A DNA stretch of 64,000 bases from an uncultured Dehalococcoidia bacterium (GTDB lineage Bacteria > Chloroflexota > Dehalococcoidia > Lucifugimonadales > UBA1123). The DNA lies in NCBI GenBank assembly GCA_951812505.1, contig CATOSI010000003.1, positions 1 to 64,000 on the forward strand, in the 5' to 3' direction. The notes under the pieces were generated by a model. It saw only the letters and a program-made list of their open reading frames with translations, was not told where the DNA came from and ran no database searches. This document shows positions 17,171 to 26,849 of the stretch, piece after piece. Position numbers and translations under genes: made by a program. How positions within the stretch are numbered: the first letter of the stretch is position 1; the number at the start of each line of letters is the position of its first letter.

Positions 17171-17668
17171 TCTCACGCCTTTCATGGTTTCCGGCAAACA
17201 ATGTCCATGTGCGATTAAGAAGCAGCTTATCCTGTTGGGAGTCGGCCGTGAGTTCACCTATTTGCACACCAGGCAGGAACGGTTTAATGTATCCTATTTT
17301 CGCTGACGGTCCACAGTGGATTCTCAATTGCTCCTCGGGCGAGCGTCGAGCATCTCAACCCGCACCTCCATTGCTCTGGGATATAGCGCCGGGCCAAACT
17401 GGTTGAATATCGCCACGTCGGCCGCATCGCGCCCATAAGCGACGGCAACTCGCCCTCCACGTGGAATGGCCTGCGTTGCATCGAAGGTGTACCAACGGCC
17501 GCCTACGTACGCCTCGAACCAAGCGTGAAAATCCATCGGCTCGAGTTCGTGCAGATAGCCTACAACGATACGTGCCGGGATACAGAGACTGCGGGATAAC
17601 GCGATGCCCAGATGAGCGAGCTCGCGGCATACGCCCTCGCGCTGCTGGTTGACCTCGACTGCCGACAT
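17171..17668. repeat. 498-bp duplicated block, copy B
   Basis: Ungapped copy of 11490-11987. The match ends sharply at 17668 at a CAT triplet, which reads as ATG on the minus strand. Confidence 0.93.
17324..17668 (-). pseudogene. C-terminal transglutaminase fragment
   Basis: This is the duplicated 3' part of the gene at 11643-12446, beginning at MSAVEVNQQREGVCREL. It keeps Cys, His and Asp of the triad but lacks the N-terminal domain. The open frame continues upstream to 17824 through unrelated AT-rich sequence that holds two direct copies of TTCGCACAAAAAGT. Translation from the ATG at the junction is conceivable, but there is no Shine-Dalgarno. Confidence 0.75.
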
Positions 17669-17847
17669 GGCTTTGTACAATAAGTGCCCTTCGCACAAAA
17701 AGTTCGGCTCAGAAAATCCGACCATCGAATTGGCTAATTCTGTCCGAATATAGCATTTATTTCGCACAAAAAGTCCACTCCACACAAGAAGACACACTAC
17801 CCAAAGTACGATGGACCGCTGCATCTTAAGGGTGGCAGTGAGACATT

Positions 17848-20391
17848 TCAGCGACCCCTACTCTCTTTGCCTCTCTCTGGAAATTGGGGAACATACTCTT
17901 CGGTCTTCATTGCCAGGTGAAGTGGAAGCGGATACTCCAAGACATAGTTGTAGTGTGAGGCCATCTCTCGCAGACGATGTATGGCGCCTGCCCATACGTC
18001 AGGGTCGTCCCCCTCCCGCAACTGAACCAGCACAATCTCGTTTGCCCTGCTCAGAGTGTGTCTGTCGTGGGGGCGGTCCCGCTTTGAACTCTTCTGAGAT
18101 CCGGACTTCATTGCGGCCGACTTGGGTCCGATGCTGAAGTAAGCGTTGTCTCCCAGTCCCCTGAAAAGGCCGGACGACCACCTGAGAGATTCCTCGAACC
18201 ACTGGGGCATCTCATATCCACTAGCGTGCGTTCGGGCCACCCTGGGTCTCAGACCGCCGGTATCCCACGGCATACCGACACCACTTCCGACCGTTAGATT
18301 TCTATTCTGAGATTCGGGCCAGAACCGACGGACGTTAAGCGCGTCGAACAGTATCAGGGTCGGTATGTCGTCTGCACCCACGCTCTCAGCGAATTCGCCC
18401 AACATCCTCTTCAGAACGCTCGGAATCCTGTCCATGGGAACGTCAGCGACCTCGCCGCTTCCAATTCTCAATTGCGCCTCCGGGTAGGAGTACCTTTCTC
18501 CTCCCCTCACCCCGGTCGGCAGCATAACACCGACCGGGCTGAACCCTTCCTCAACCTGGCTGCGTGAGGCCACATGCACCAGCACGGGGAATCTTGCGCG
18601 TCTGTCCTTATGAAGAATCCACACACCCATTATCTGCAGGTCCTCTGGAAATCCGCTCCTGGGATACATTTCGTCGAAGGGAGCGGCTGGCATATTGCCC
18701 ATCTGTCGCAATATGTCCGCCACGGCATTTCTGACCCGCTCGGCACGGTTACCTGACCGTTCGTCGGAGGAAGTAGGGGTTATGAACTGAGACAGACGCC
18801 CCCTCGCCGCCAGACCCCGCCGGATTGCTGCCTTGGGGTCTTTTCCAGGCGGAAAGTCGTCGTCACTATGCAATTCGACGAGGCACCCGATGGGAGAATC
18901 GCCCCTATCCATCGTATTTCTGATTTCTTCGATTCTCTGGTCCTCGCCGATCCTGCCCGATCTTTCCAGTTCTCCGCCGAGCGCGCCCAGTTCTGTGAAC
19001 CCGACCTCAACATGGACCCCTCCGAGATGGATGCTGTCGGAGTGGGGAATCGTGCTGGATTCTTCATTCAGCAGCCGTTCCCATATCTCGGAGCGAAGCG
19101 CCTGCCGCATCGCTTCCGTCTGGTACAGAACCTCGAACTTTACGCGGTCCCCTATCGCTCTGCGAAGTGACTGGACGATAGGGGACCCGGGTATGTCCGT
19201 GAATTTCTTCGATCTCAGGGGACTCTGTCTTCTCACCCCCTGGAGTCGCACGCGTTCGGAAACTTCAGCGAGCTCGAACCCAAACGGCTCAAGCGTTTCG
19301 GATACTCCTGTAAAGATGTCGCGTCGGTCGAGCAGAGGCACCCCTGTGGTAACTCTATGGCTGGTGTCCGAAGCGCGAAGCGTGATTCCCGCCGAACCCA
19401 ATTCCCGATTCAGAAACCGCGCCGGGTCTCCCGATAGCTCGTCCGCGTCCGGCAGAGGATGAGCCAGCCTGTTGAGTATTCGATCCACCGATCCCTCCCA
19501 GCCTGGCTTCCACACTGTGTCGCCATCTTCCTGACCGGCCCGCAGTTTCATGGGGATTCCCACCAGGTTGTGCCCACGGTCGTTGGATCTTCCGGCGAAC
19601 CATGGACTGAGCGCCTCGACATAGACGGTCGTATTTTCTCTTGCAGATAGATTGTAATAGCCGCTCCTACCTCTGAGGGACTTGCTGGCCCACCTTCTGA
19701 CACTCGCCGATAATGAGAGTATTGGAGCTTCACATCCGGGAAAGTTAAGTATCCTGGGAGTCAGCACATACGACCAGTACCATGAGGACTTGCCGATGGG
19801 ACTTTCAATAGCGGGCCAGGAAATAAGGCAGGGACGGCGCCCATCGTAAGCACGCCGGAACACCAGGGAGCGGTCGCCCATCTGAGTCTCTCTTCCCGCG
19901 AGTTCCGCGCACATGAGGTCGGGTAGGCATTCGTACTGGATCGGATCGAGTAGTGGGGAGCAATTTTCGTGGAAGCCATACTCACCGAAGCTCAACTCCT
20001 GACTGGTCCATTCAAGGTCATCCCAATGGATCCGGTTTATGACCGAATCCGTATCTTTGCCACGTGCCGAGTTTGCGATCCAGGCCTCTACGAGGGCCAT
20101 GAACTGTTCCCCGCCGGGTCTCTCCCAGCAAGACAGCCAGCCGTAAGTTAAATTCCAGTTCATTCTCTCTATATGAGCGATGCTCGGAAACAGCAGTCTC
20201 AGGGAATCACCTAGAGATGCGTAGGGGACTCTGCCTCCCCCGCGCCTGCTCGGGGATGGCCAGAGGCCTTCGAAGAGTGTGTCCCACTTCTCCGGCATGG
20301 ACACGCGGTAGAGTGTCGCCCCAAAATCCATGCGGCTGGGTATTCTGAACATCATGGTCTGAATGTCGGATGCCTTTGGCACGGGTCGCAC
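17848..20391 (-). CDS. pPIWI_RE module protein (prokaryotic PIWI)
   Basis: Third gene of a three-gene operon, about 845 residues. The start is GTG 20391 or, with better SD spacing (GGGAGAGG), GTG 20382. The layout matches the pPIWI_RE family (DUF3962 N-terminal X region, MID-like region, C-terminal RNase H-like DUF3893). Visible pieces are MNWNLTYGWLSCW near residue 80, KDPKAAIRRGLAARGRLSQF near 530, PTLILFDALNVRRFW near 690 and the C-terminal PIWI-like block ANEIVLVQLREGDDP with LEYPLPLHLAMKTEEYV. Stand-alone PIWI modules of this type, always with the same helicase and nuclease partners, were predicted to use nucleic-acid guides or recognise RNA-DNA hybrids against invading DNA. Here the partners lie immediately upstream with 6 bases between genes. 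I cannot confirm slicer residues without an alignment. Confidence 0.88.
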   Translation of the reverse strand: MRPVPKASDIQTMMFRIPSRMDFGATLYRVSMPEKWDTLFEGLWPSPSRRGGGRVPYASLGDSLRLLFPSIAHIERMNWNLTYGWLSCWERPGGEQFMALVEAWIANSARGKDTDSVINRIHWDDLEWTSQELSFGEYGFHENCSPLLDPIQYECLPDLMCAELAGRETQMGDRSLVFRRAYDGRRPCLISWPAIESPIGKSSWYWSYVLTPRILNFPGCEAPILSLSASVRRWASKSLRGRSGYYNLSARENTTVYVEALSPWFAGRSNDRGHNLVGIPMKLRAGQEDGDTVWKPGWEGSVDRILNRLAHPLPDADELSGDPARFLNRELGSAGITLRASDTSHRVTTGVPLLDRRDIFTGVSETLEPFGFELAEVSERVRLQGVRRQSPLRSKKFTDIPGSPIVQSLRRAIGDRVKFEVLYQTEAMRQALRSEIWERLLNEESSTIPHSDSIHLGGVHVEVGFTELGALGGELERSGRIGEDQRIEEIRNTMDRGDSPIGCLVELHSDDDFPPGKDPKAAIRRGLAARGRLSQFITPTSSDERSGNRAERVRNAVADILRQMGNMPAAPFDEMYPRSGFPEDLQIMGVWILHKDRRARFPVLVHVASRSQVEEGFSPVGVMLPTGVRGGERYSYPEAQLRIGSGEVADVPMDRIPSVLKRMLGEFAESVGADDIPTLILFDALNVRRFWPESQNRNLTVGSGVGMPWDTGGLRPRVARTHASGYEMPQWFEESLRWSSGLFRGLGDNAYFSIGPKSAAMKSGSQKSSKRDRPHDRHTLSRANEIVLVQLREGDDPDVWAGAIHRLREMASHYNYVLEYPLPLHLAMKTEEYVPQFPERGKESRGR

Positions 20392-20397
20392 CTCTCC

Positions 20398-23300
20398 CTA
20401 ATAGTCCAGGTTTCTGATCTTCGATAGTGTCTTTGCCCAGGGAGCGTACAGAGAGCGACAGACGGCGCGCTCTCGCCCGTCGAGTCGGGCGCTCCCCGGA
20501 TACTCGCCCAGATATCGGTTTAACTCCTGCCGCATAGCCAGCAGCATACTCGTCTCCTCGGTATCGATTTCCCCAGCCGCGCTCTCGGGAGCGAAGGCAG
20601 CGTCGCAGAAATGGACCCTGACGCTTGAGCCTCCCCGAACCGCGCGCCCAACGGTTTGCCACAGCGCGACGAGTTGAGTCCATGCGAGATTGCGGCGAAC
20701 GCGTTCCGTGGCATATCTGTATTGGCCCGGGTCGTGAAGTATGTCTTGCCAGACCCTATTGGCTGTCCTGCGGTAACCATTCCACTCCTCCAATAGAGGC
20801 TCGGAAGCAGTCGTCACCTCGTTCTGGCTCCATGTCTCCACCGCCCAGCGGTTCATTTCTCGAACCGCCGAACTGAACTGGTGGGGAACCGGCATGGGAC
20901 GCGCCAGAAAATAGACGCTTCCTATCGAGGCGCGACCGTCCTCCGAGATGATGTTGTGTCCTCTTTCGATCGCCATCAGTGGAGCGATGAGGATTCGTTC
21001 CGGTACATCGGCGAATTGAGCCACCTGTCCACGCCGCAGGCCACCACTTGCGTTCCACCTATCGGTGTCGTCTTCGTTGTCCCGCATCAGGTATCGAATA
21101 CCACTATCTACTCTGCCGCTCAGGAGATCGTATGCCCGTCGCGCCTCTGCATAAGAGCCGGTGACCATCAGGATGCAGTCGCCACCCCTGTCGCTTTCCG
21201 AAAGCAGGTCCAACTCTCGCTCGATGTGACTCTTTACGCCACTGCCTCCTTCTGACAGAAAGGCGAGCAGAGAAGCAAGATTCCGTTCACGCAGATCGCC
21301 ACTCGACCCCGATATGCGTATCGGAAGCCGGCTGTGCTGGTCCAGCGCATAGTCAAAGGACGCCGTTGACGTAGAGATTGCCTCGACCACTTCGTCGGGC
21401 GGCAACAAAACGCCGTCTACCACCGCATGGACATGGTAGACGGATGAGCCCGGCGCCCAACTGCTGCCGGAGAGGAGAACGACGTGCGGGCCGGAGGCCC
21501 CGTCCAGGTGTTTGAACATATCGTGCAGGTTGGTGAGCGCCCATCGTCCGACCCCGGTGCAGCGGAACATTTCGATCTGCGCGTCGCCTGGTTCCGGCTC
21601 CCGTCTGTATCGGAATCCGAAGAGGTTACCAGTTGGGGATGTGGGTATCAACGCCTCATACTCGCGCGGCGGGCGCTGAAAAGGCATTTCGACCTCAACG
21701 CCAAGTCTGTACGCGCCCTCTCCCACTTCCCAGTTGTCGAATACGCTCTTCAGGCGATTGTCCAGGAAGGCGGTGAGAGCGATGGCGTTCAACTTGAGTT
21801 TCAAAAATTCGATGTCCTGACTGTCCACGGAATCTGCGTGGTATATCCTGCGCAGCCACCAGACAGCTTCCTCCGCCCTGGATTGTAGATTGTCCTCATC
21901 AAGGTACAGCATGAGTTCCATGGCGAGCTGTCGGAGGGGTGAGTCGGAGTCCGGTTGGACGAGAAAATCGATCATCTCTACGGGCATCGGGGCATCGCTC
22001 TCGGACGAAACGAGTTCGGAGTGAAGGAGATTGGCAAGGCCGAAGGCGGTGAAATACTCACGCTGCGTGATCCACCCGCGAAGATTCGGGCTGATTTCAC
22101 AGATGTGCAGCAACGAGTTGGCCGCCTGCTGGCTGACCCGCTGCGCCCTCGACCAGCTGGATACGTCTGGCCGAGATAGAGTCCTGTTCAGTGACCCGCC
22201 TTCCGGCGCGGCGCTGTTTCTGTCGAGTATCTCCATGAAGCCACGCCCGCTTGGCTGTATCAGGTTGATGGATGGCGCGAACATATCATCGAGTTGCGCC
22301 TGCACTCTGTCGGCCTCGTCCACAATGACCAGGTCGCATTCCCTGTACACGGTCTCCATCAGTCGGACATTATCCGCCACAGTCTGCATTGGAGCTCGCG
22401 TGAGGAACAGACTCTGGGGAGTGCCAACCCAGATGGATGCCTCCATCATTTCGTTTCTGGAAATATGAGCGGGACATACTGGCATAAGAGGGCATATTCG
22501 CCGGGTGGAATTCGGGTCGGCTTTTTCATACAGATTCTCGCATGGTTCAGAGCCGAGCGGAATGTCCTCCAGGTCGCTGGATCCAAAGCCAATTATCGGA
22601 CAGACGGGACTGACCCACCTGAGCCTTGGGTCTTTCCACGGTGGGTTGCCCCCGTCGGACTCGCTGATGGCTACCCGTTCGATCTGCTCCCTGCGTCGCT
22701 GTCGCCTGCCTGATCCCATGAGCGGAACACTGCTCAGACCGAAGTTTCTGAATCTCTCGACCCGGCTTGTTACGTCCACGTTGTCGCCTACAACGAGCAT
22801 GATCCGCTTCCGCTTCCGCGCGGCCCAGACCGCCATGATGTCCATGAGGGTGGACTTTCCTGAACTGACCATGCCTACGAGGTGAAACAGGCCCTGCAGC
22901 GCCAGGTCGGGATGTCCGTGTTCGCCGTCGAGGTCCATGTCAAGCCGCATATTATCTAAACGTCGCAGCCAGTTCCCATCATCCTGCCGGTCCATCCATT
23001 CGGCGGTCTGTCTCAGCTCCTTCCAGCGGATCGTAAGCGGCTCCCGAAGCCTCGCGGGTCGCAACGAACGGGCTTCAACGCGCGGAATCCTTTTGATCTC
23101 TTCCTCGGAGAAGGTGACCGCGCGCCACTCCTGTGGTCCGGCGCCGTTTTCGGTGCGAAAGGGGAACCAATGTGTTCCGGCCTGAGCCGGGGCCAACGTC
23201 CTGTCCGAATGTGGAGGTGGAGAGTTGAGCGCTTGGATATATATCTCGGGTCTGTCGGGGCAGATGGTGGATTGCCTCGAAGTCGCTGGGCCATCGGCGC

Positions 23301-23619
23301 CGATGTTGTAAATGCGGACAAGCTCGCTTTCGGAGATGTATGACCTCAGCATTTCCTTCCATCGCATATCTCCCCGCCAGCGGAGCAGCGCTCTTGCCCG
23401 GGCCAGCATACCCCGCTGGTCGGCAGACAACATCCCGGGGTTGCAGCCCGGGATTATATTGGCTGACATAAGCGCCGGCACGACGTCCGGAGGCTCGCCC
23501 TGACATACCTCCGAAACCAGGGTCAACGCCAGTTCCACATCGCACAGAACGCTGGGGTTGGCCGCGTGTTCGGACAGCTTAGCGATCAGATCGGATTTCC
23601 ATCTGCTTGAGTTACGCAT
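20398..23619 (-). CDS. DinG/XPD-like helicase of the pPIWI_RE system (pPIWI_RE_Z)
   Basis: ATG 23619 overlaps the end of the nuclease gene by 8 bases. The 1073-residue protein has an N-terminal pPIWI_RE_Z-like region (first 180 residues), then a superfamily 2 helicase. Walker A is GMVSSGKST (about 249-257), Walker B with DEAD-like motif is VIVDEADRVQ (431-440), and motif VI is QTVGRAVRGG near residue 990. Between motifs I and II lie four cysteines (about 340, 360, 376 and 382) spaced as in the iron-sulphur domain of DinG/XPD helicases, so an Fe-S cluster is inferred. It would unwind DNA or RNA-DNA hybrids for the PIWI protein downstream. Confidence 0.88.
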   Translation of the reverse strand: MRNSSRWKSDLIAKLSEHAANPSVLCDVELALTLVSEVCQGEPPDVVPALMSANIIPGCNPGMLSADQRGMLARARALLRWRGDMRWKEMLRSYISESELVRIYNIGADGPATSRQSTICPDRPEIYIQALNSPPPHSDRTLAPAQAGTHWFPFRTENGAGPQEWRAVTFSEEEIKRIPRVEARSLRPARLREPLTIRWKELRQTAEWMDRQDDGNWLRRLDNMRLDMDLDGEHGHPDLALQGLFHLVGMVSSGKSTLMDIMAVWAARKRKRIMLVVGDNVDVTSRVERFRNFGLSSVPLMGSGRRQRRREQIERVAISESDGGNPPWKDPRLRWVSPVCPIIGFGSSDLEDIPLGSEPCENLYEKADPNSTRRICPLMPVCPAHISRNEMMEASIWVGTPQSLFLTRAPMQTVADNVRLMETVYRECDLVIVDEADRVQAQLDDMFAPSINLIQPSGRGFMEILDRNSAAPEGGSLNRTLSRPDVSSWSRAQRVSQQAANSLLHICEISPNLRGWITQREYFTAFGLANLLHSELVSSESDAPMPVEMIDFLVQPDSDSPLRQLAMELMLYLDEDNLQSRAEEAVWWLRRIYHADSVDSQDIEFLKLKLNAIALTAFLDNRLKSVFDNWEVGEGAYRLGVEVEMPFQRPPREYEALIPTSPTGNLFGFRYRREPEPGDAQIEMFRCTGVGRWALTNLHDMFKHLDGASGPHVVLLSGSSWAPGSSVYHVHAVVDGVLLPPDEVVEAISTSTASFDYALDQHSRLPIRISGSSGDLRERNLASLLAFLSEGGSGVKSHIERELDLLSESDRGGDCILMVTGSYAEARRAYDLLSGRVDSGIRYLMRDNEDDTDRWNASGGLRRGQVAQFADVPERILIAPLMAIERGHNIISEDGRASIGSVYFLARPMPVPHQFSSAVREMNRWAVETWSQNEVTTASEPLLEEWNGYRRTANRVWQDILHDPGQYRYATERVRRNLAWTQLVALWQTVGRAVRGGSSVRVHFCDAAFAPESAAGEIDTEETSMLLAMRQELNRYLGEYPGSARLDGRERAVCRSLYAPWAKTLSKIRNLDY

Positions 23620-24772
23620 TATGTCCAGTTTCCCGAATTCGTCTCTTCACCATTCTCAGAAATTCGTCGTCGAAACGCCAACTCGCCGCGCGGCCGTCTG
23701 TTCCCCACCGGGACTTGATGATTCTTCCGTATTGGGGATTCAACTCCCGGCGGTAGTCTGGAAAAACATAGAAGGCGCGCTGCCACGAGCCGCTCATAGG
23801 AAATTCCTCTCTGCCGAGCAGCGCAGCAAGCAACTCTGGCCTCCCCGAGTCCTTGCAGTCCACAGCCCATGTTTCGCCGTCCGGGAAGGTGATTCCTATA
23901 TCATAGGCGTCGTAACCCGGCCAGAGTTCGACACGCAGTTGCTTTAGCTCCGCCAGGCTTCCATAAAGGCGCATCTCCAAACCTCCCGGCTGGGACGTGT
24001 AGCGCGCCAATCCGGTCTTGACCCTTCGGAGTCCCGGTTCCCAGGAGCGTTTTCCCAGGAAACGTGGGGATTGGACGCCATCGAGTTGCAGGCACCTGCG
24101 ATTCCCGCAGCGGCTTGGGTTCCTGTCTAAGACTCTGGGAAGCGTCCACCCGCACCTCTCACATATCGATATGTCCTCGCCGGATGTAGGTGGGTTCGGA
24201 ACCTCCTCGTATGCCTCGTTCAACAGAGTACGCAGATCTTCATCTCCGAGCGAGTTCAGGGCCTTAATGAATTCCATCTGGGATGCGACGGGATGTTCGA
24301 TGACGAATCCGCGAAATCTAACGTACCCTTCCTGGTCTCCTCTCACGCGGCAGTTCTCGATGACCCGCAGCATGATGCGCTGGGTGAGTTCACCGGAAAT
24401 GTCCGGATTGTCGATGATGAGTTCATCCGCGTCCTCCGTGATGTACTCGCCATCCATAAGTGTGGTAGCGCTCATGTACTCGGGTGGACGAGGAGAGACA
24501 TCCCAGCGTCCAACTGGCTCCTGCAGCATCCTGATGGCGTCAGGGATGGAGTAAATCGGCCGCGCGCCGGCGCGGATCATCGCGGCGGCGAGGCGTGAGA
24601 TACCGAGTCGAAGCCTTCTGGGATAGACTTCTACAGTTCGACCGTCCCTCCCGGGTTCCAGCAACTGAGCCAAGCCGGCAGACAACTCGACCAGTGTGAT
24701 GTCCCAATCAATGGAATTTATTGAGGAGTGGCTACCGGTGTCGCAATTGTGGTTATCTTTCTGGATGAGCAT
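23612..24772 (-). CDS. Restriction endonuclease-like protein of the pPIWI_RE system
   Basis: First gene of the operon. ATG 24772 is chosen; a GTG at 24814 is also in frame, and neither has a clear Shine-Dalgarno. The 386-residue protein has an N-terminal helical pPIWI_RE_Y-like region, a four-cysteine zinc ribbon (CERC ... CGNRRC, about residues 204-227) and a C-terminal PD-(D/E)xK nuclease core: acidic residue in GGLEMRLYG, D in GYDAYDIGITF, and DxK in WAVDCKDSG (about 305-307). Family members are predicted to cut target DNA. The gene overlaps the helicase start (ATGCGTAA), which indicates translational coupling. Confidence 0.87.
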   Translation of the reverse strand: MLIQKDNHNCDTGSHSSINSIDWDITLVELSAGLAQLLEPGRDGRTVEVYPRRLRLGISRLAAAMIRAGARPIYSIPDAIRMLQEPVGRWDVSPRPPEYMSATTLMDGEYITEDADELIIDNPDISGELTQRIMLRVIENCRVRGDQEGYVRFRGFVIEHPVASQMEFIKALNSLGDEDLRTLLNEAYEEVPNPPTSGEDISICERCGWTLPRVLDRNPSRCGNRRCLQLDGVQSPRFLGKRSWEPGLRRVKTGLARYTSQPGGLEMRLYGSLAELKQLRVELWPGYDAYDIGITFPDGETWAVDCKDSGRPELLAALLGREEFPMSGSWQRAFYVFPDYRRELNPQYGRIIKSRWGTDGRAASWRFDDEFLRMVKRRIRETGHNA

Positions 24773-24815
24773 AGTAAGAGTGGAACAAAATTGAATTCTA
24801 TGTTGTGTGAACACT

Positions 24816-24832
24816 TAGGCTAATCAAGCCTA
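24816..24832. promoter_or_regulatory. Inverted repeat upstream of the pPIWI_RE operon
   Basis: TAGGCT-aatca-AGCCTA lies 44 bases upstream of the first start codon, in an AT-rich stretch, where an operator would be expected. No regulator gene adjoins the operon. Confidence 0.4.
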
Positions 24833-24969
24833 GGAACAGTTTACAAGGACTTAGCGGGCTGCGGAAGAATGAGTCTCAGAGCAGCATAGAGTGTGGATTG
24901 ACAGCATAGAGTCCGTTGTTTCAGCGATGTTCCAGACTGTGGAATCCTGTCAAGCAACCGTCCTGAAAG

Positions 24970-25323
<354 letters not shown>

Positions 25324-25361
25324 TCAGTAGATACGATGGTCTGGTACCAGGAGGTGCCAGA

Positions 25362-26849
25362 TTGATCACGGATCAACAGGTAGTTCTACTGAGGCAGAAG
25401 ATTATGGAAGGCAAGACACAGAAGGCAGCGGCGGCGTCAGCCGCCATGAGTGAGAGATCGGCAAGGGACTGGCAGTTGGGAGAGTTACCGTCGGATAGGA
25501 AGAAGGCAAGACGGAGGTGGAGAAGCAGACCGGACCCGTTTGCAGATGTGTGGGAGAGCGATGTCGTACCGCTGCTGCGGACAGACCCCGACGGTGACCT
25601 GAGTGCAACAACCATTCTGGAGTGGCTCGACGAGCGACACCCGGACAGGTTCGGCGGATCGCAACTGAGGACGCTGCAGAGGCGCATGAGAGACTACAGA
25701 GCCCTTCATGGGCCGGACAAGGAGGTGTACTTCCAGCAGGACCATCCGCCCGGTCGCGAGGCCCAGTTGGACTTCACCCACTGTTCGGAACTGGGAGTGA
25801 CCATAGGTGGACAGCCGTTCAGGCATATGCTTTTCCACCTAGTACTGAGCCACTCGGGTTGGAGCTACGCGGAGGTGTGCTTTGGCGAGACGTTCGCGGC
25901 GCTGGTGAAGGGACTCCAGGGAGCGCTGTGGGATCTGGGCGGAGCGCCGAGGGTGGTGCGCACCGACAACCTGTCGGCGGCCACGCACGACCTGAAGAAC
26001 AGCAGGGGTCGCGCGATCAACGCCAGGTACGAGGCGGTGCTCGCGCATTACGGGGTGGAGCACACAAGGACCAACCCTCGCTCGTCTAATGAGAACGGTG
26101 TGGTCGAACAGGGACACCGTCGTCTCAAGAACAGGGTCCTCCAGGCGCTGATCCTGCGGGGCAGTCGCGACTTCGAGTCGGAGCGAGAGTACGTTGAGTT
26201 CATCAGACGGATCGTGGACCGGCGTAACAGACTGGCCCGCTCGAAGCTGAAGAGAGAGCGGCGTCATCTGCTTCCGCTTCCCCCGGCGCCTGTGCCAGAG
26301 TACGTCAACTACAGCTGCAGGGTACGCAGGTGGAGCACGATCAGGGTGGCGAACCGGACATACTCGGTGCCGTCCCGACTGATAGGGATGGAGGTGAACG
26401 TAAGGCTGTACGCCGATCGCATCGAGGTGTACTACAAGGACCACCTGGTTGAGAGCATGGAGCGGATACACGGCGGGGGTGAGGCACAGATCGACTACCG
26501 CCATATCATAGCTTCACTGGTGCGCAAGCCTGGAGCATTCGCCAGGTACAGATTCAGGGAGCAAATGTTCCCAACCCATACGTTCAGACGAACCTATGAT
26601 GCGCTGTGTGAGTGGAAGGGAGAGCGCGCCGACGTGGAGTACGTGCGCATCCTGCACCTGGCCGCGACAACCATGGAGTCGGAGGTGGACAGAGTACTCA
26701 GAAGACTTCTGGAGTCGGGGTTGAGCTTCGACTACGCGATGGTTCGTCAACTATCGGCTCCCGACCCGCCGCCGGTCCCAGACCTGAAGAGGGTCGGTGT
26801 CGTGGATCTGAGCGTATACGACAGGCTGCTGGTGGGAGGTGTGCGATGA
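25362..26849 (+). CDS. istA: IS21-family transposase IstA
   Basis: The start is TTG 25362, because AGGAGGTG ends five bases upstream and the remnant at 13.9 kb keeps the same arrangement. An N-terminal HTH (KTQKAAAASAAMSERSARDW) precedes an rve catalytic core with D in GREAQLDFTHC, D in RVVRTDNLSAAT and E in NENGVVEQGHRR. The C-terminal beta domain contains YSVPSRLIGMEV. It performs strand transfer with help from the ATPase IstB, whose ATG overlaps the istA stop (ATGA). The 495-residue protein looks complete and functional. Confidence 0.95.
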   Translation: MITDQQVVLLRQKIMEGKTQKAAAASAAMSERSARDWQLGELPSDRKKARRRWRSRPDPFADVWESDVVPLLRTDPDGDLSATTILEWLDERHPDRFGGSQLRTLQRRMRDYRALHGPDKEVYFQQDHPPGREAQLDFTHCSELGVTIGGQPFRHMLFHLVLSHSGWSYAEVCFGETFAALVKGLQGALWDLGGAPRVVRTDNLSAATHDLKNSRGRAINARYEAVLAHYGVEHTRTNPRSSNENGVVEQGHRRLKNRVLQALILRGSRDFESEREYVEFIRRIVDRRNRLARSKLKRERRHLLPLPPAPVPEYVNYSCRVRRWSTIRVANRTYSVPSRLIGMEVNVRLYADRIEVYYKDHLVESMERIHGGGEAQIDYRHIIASLVRKPGAFARYRFREQMFPTHTFRRTYDALCEWKGERADVEYVRILHLAATTMESEVDRVLRRLLESGLSFDYAMVRQLSAPDPPPVPDLKRVGVVDLSVYDRLLVGGVR

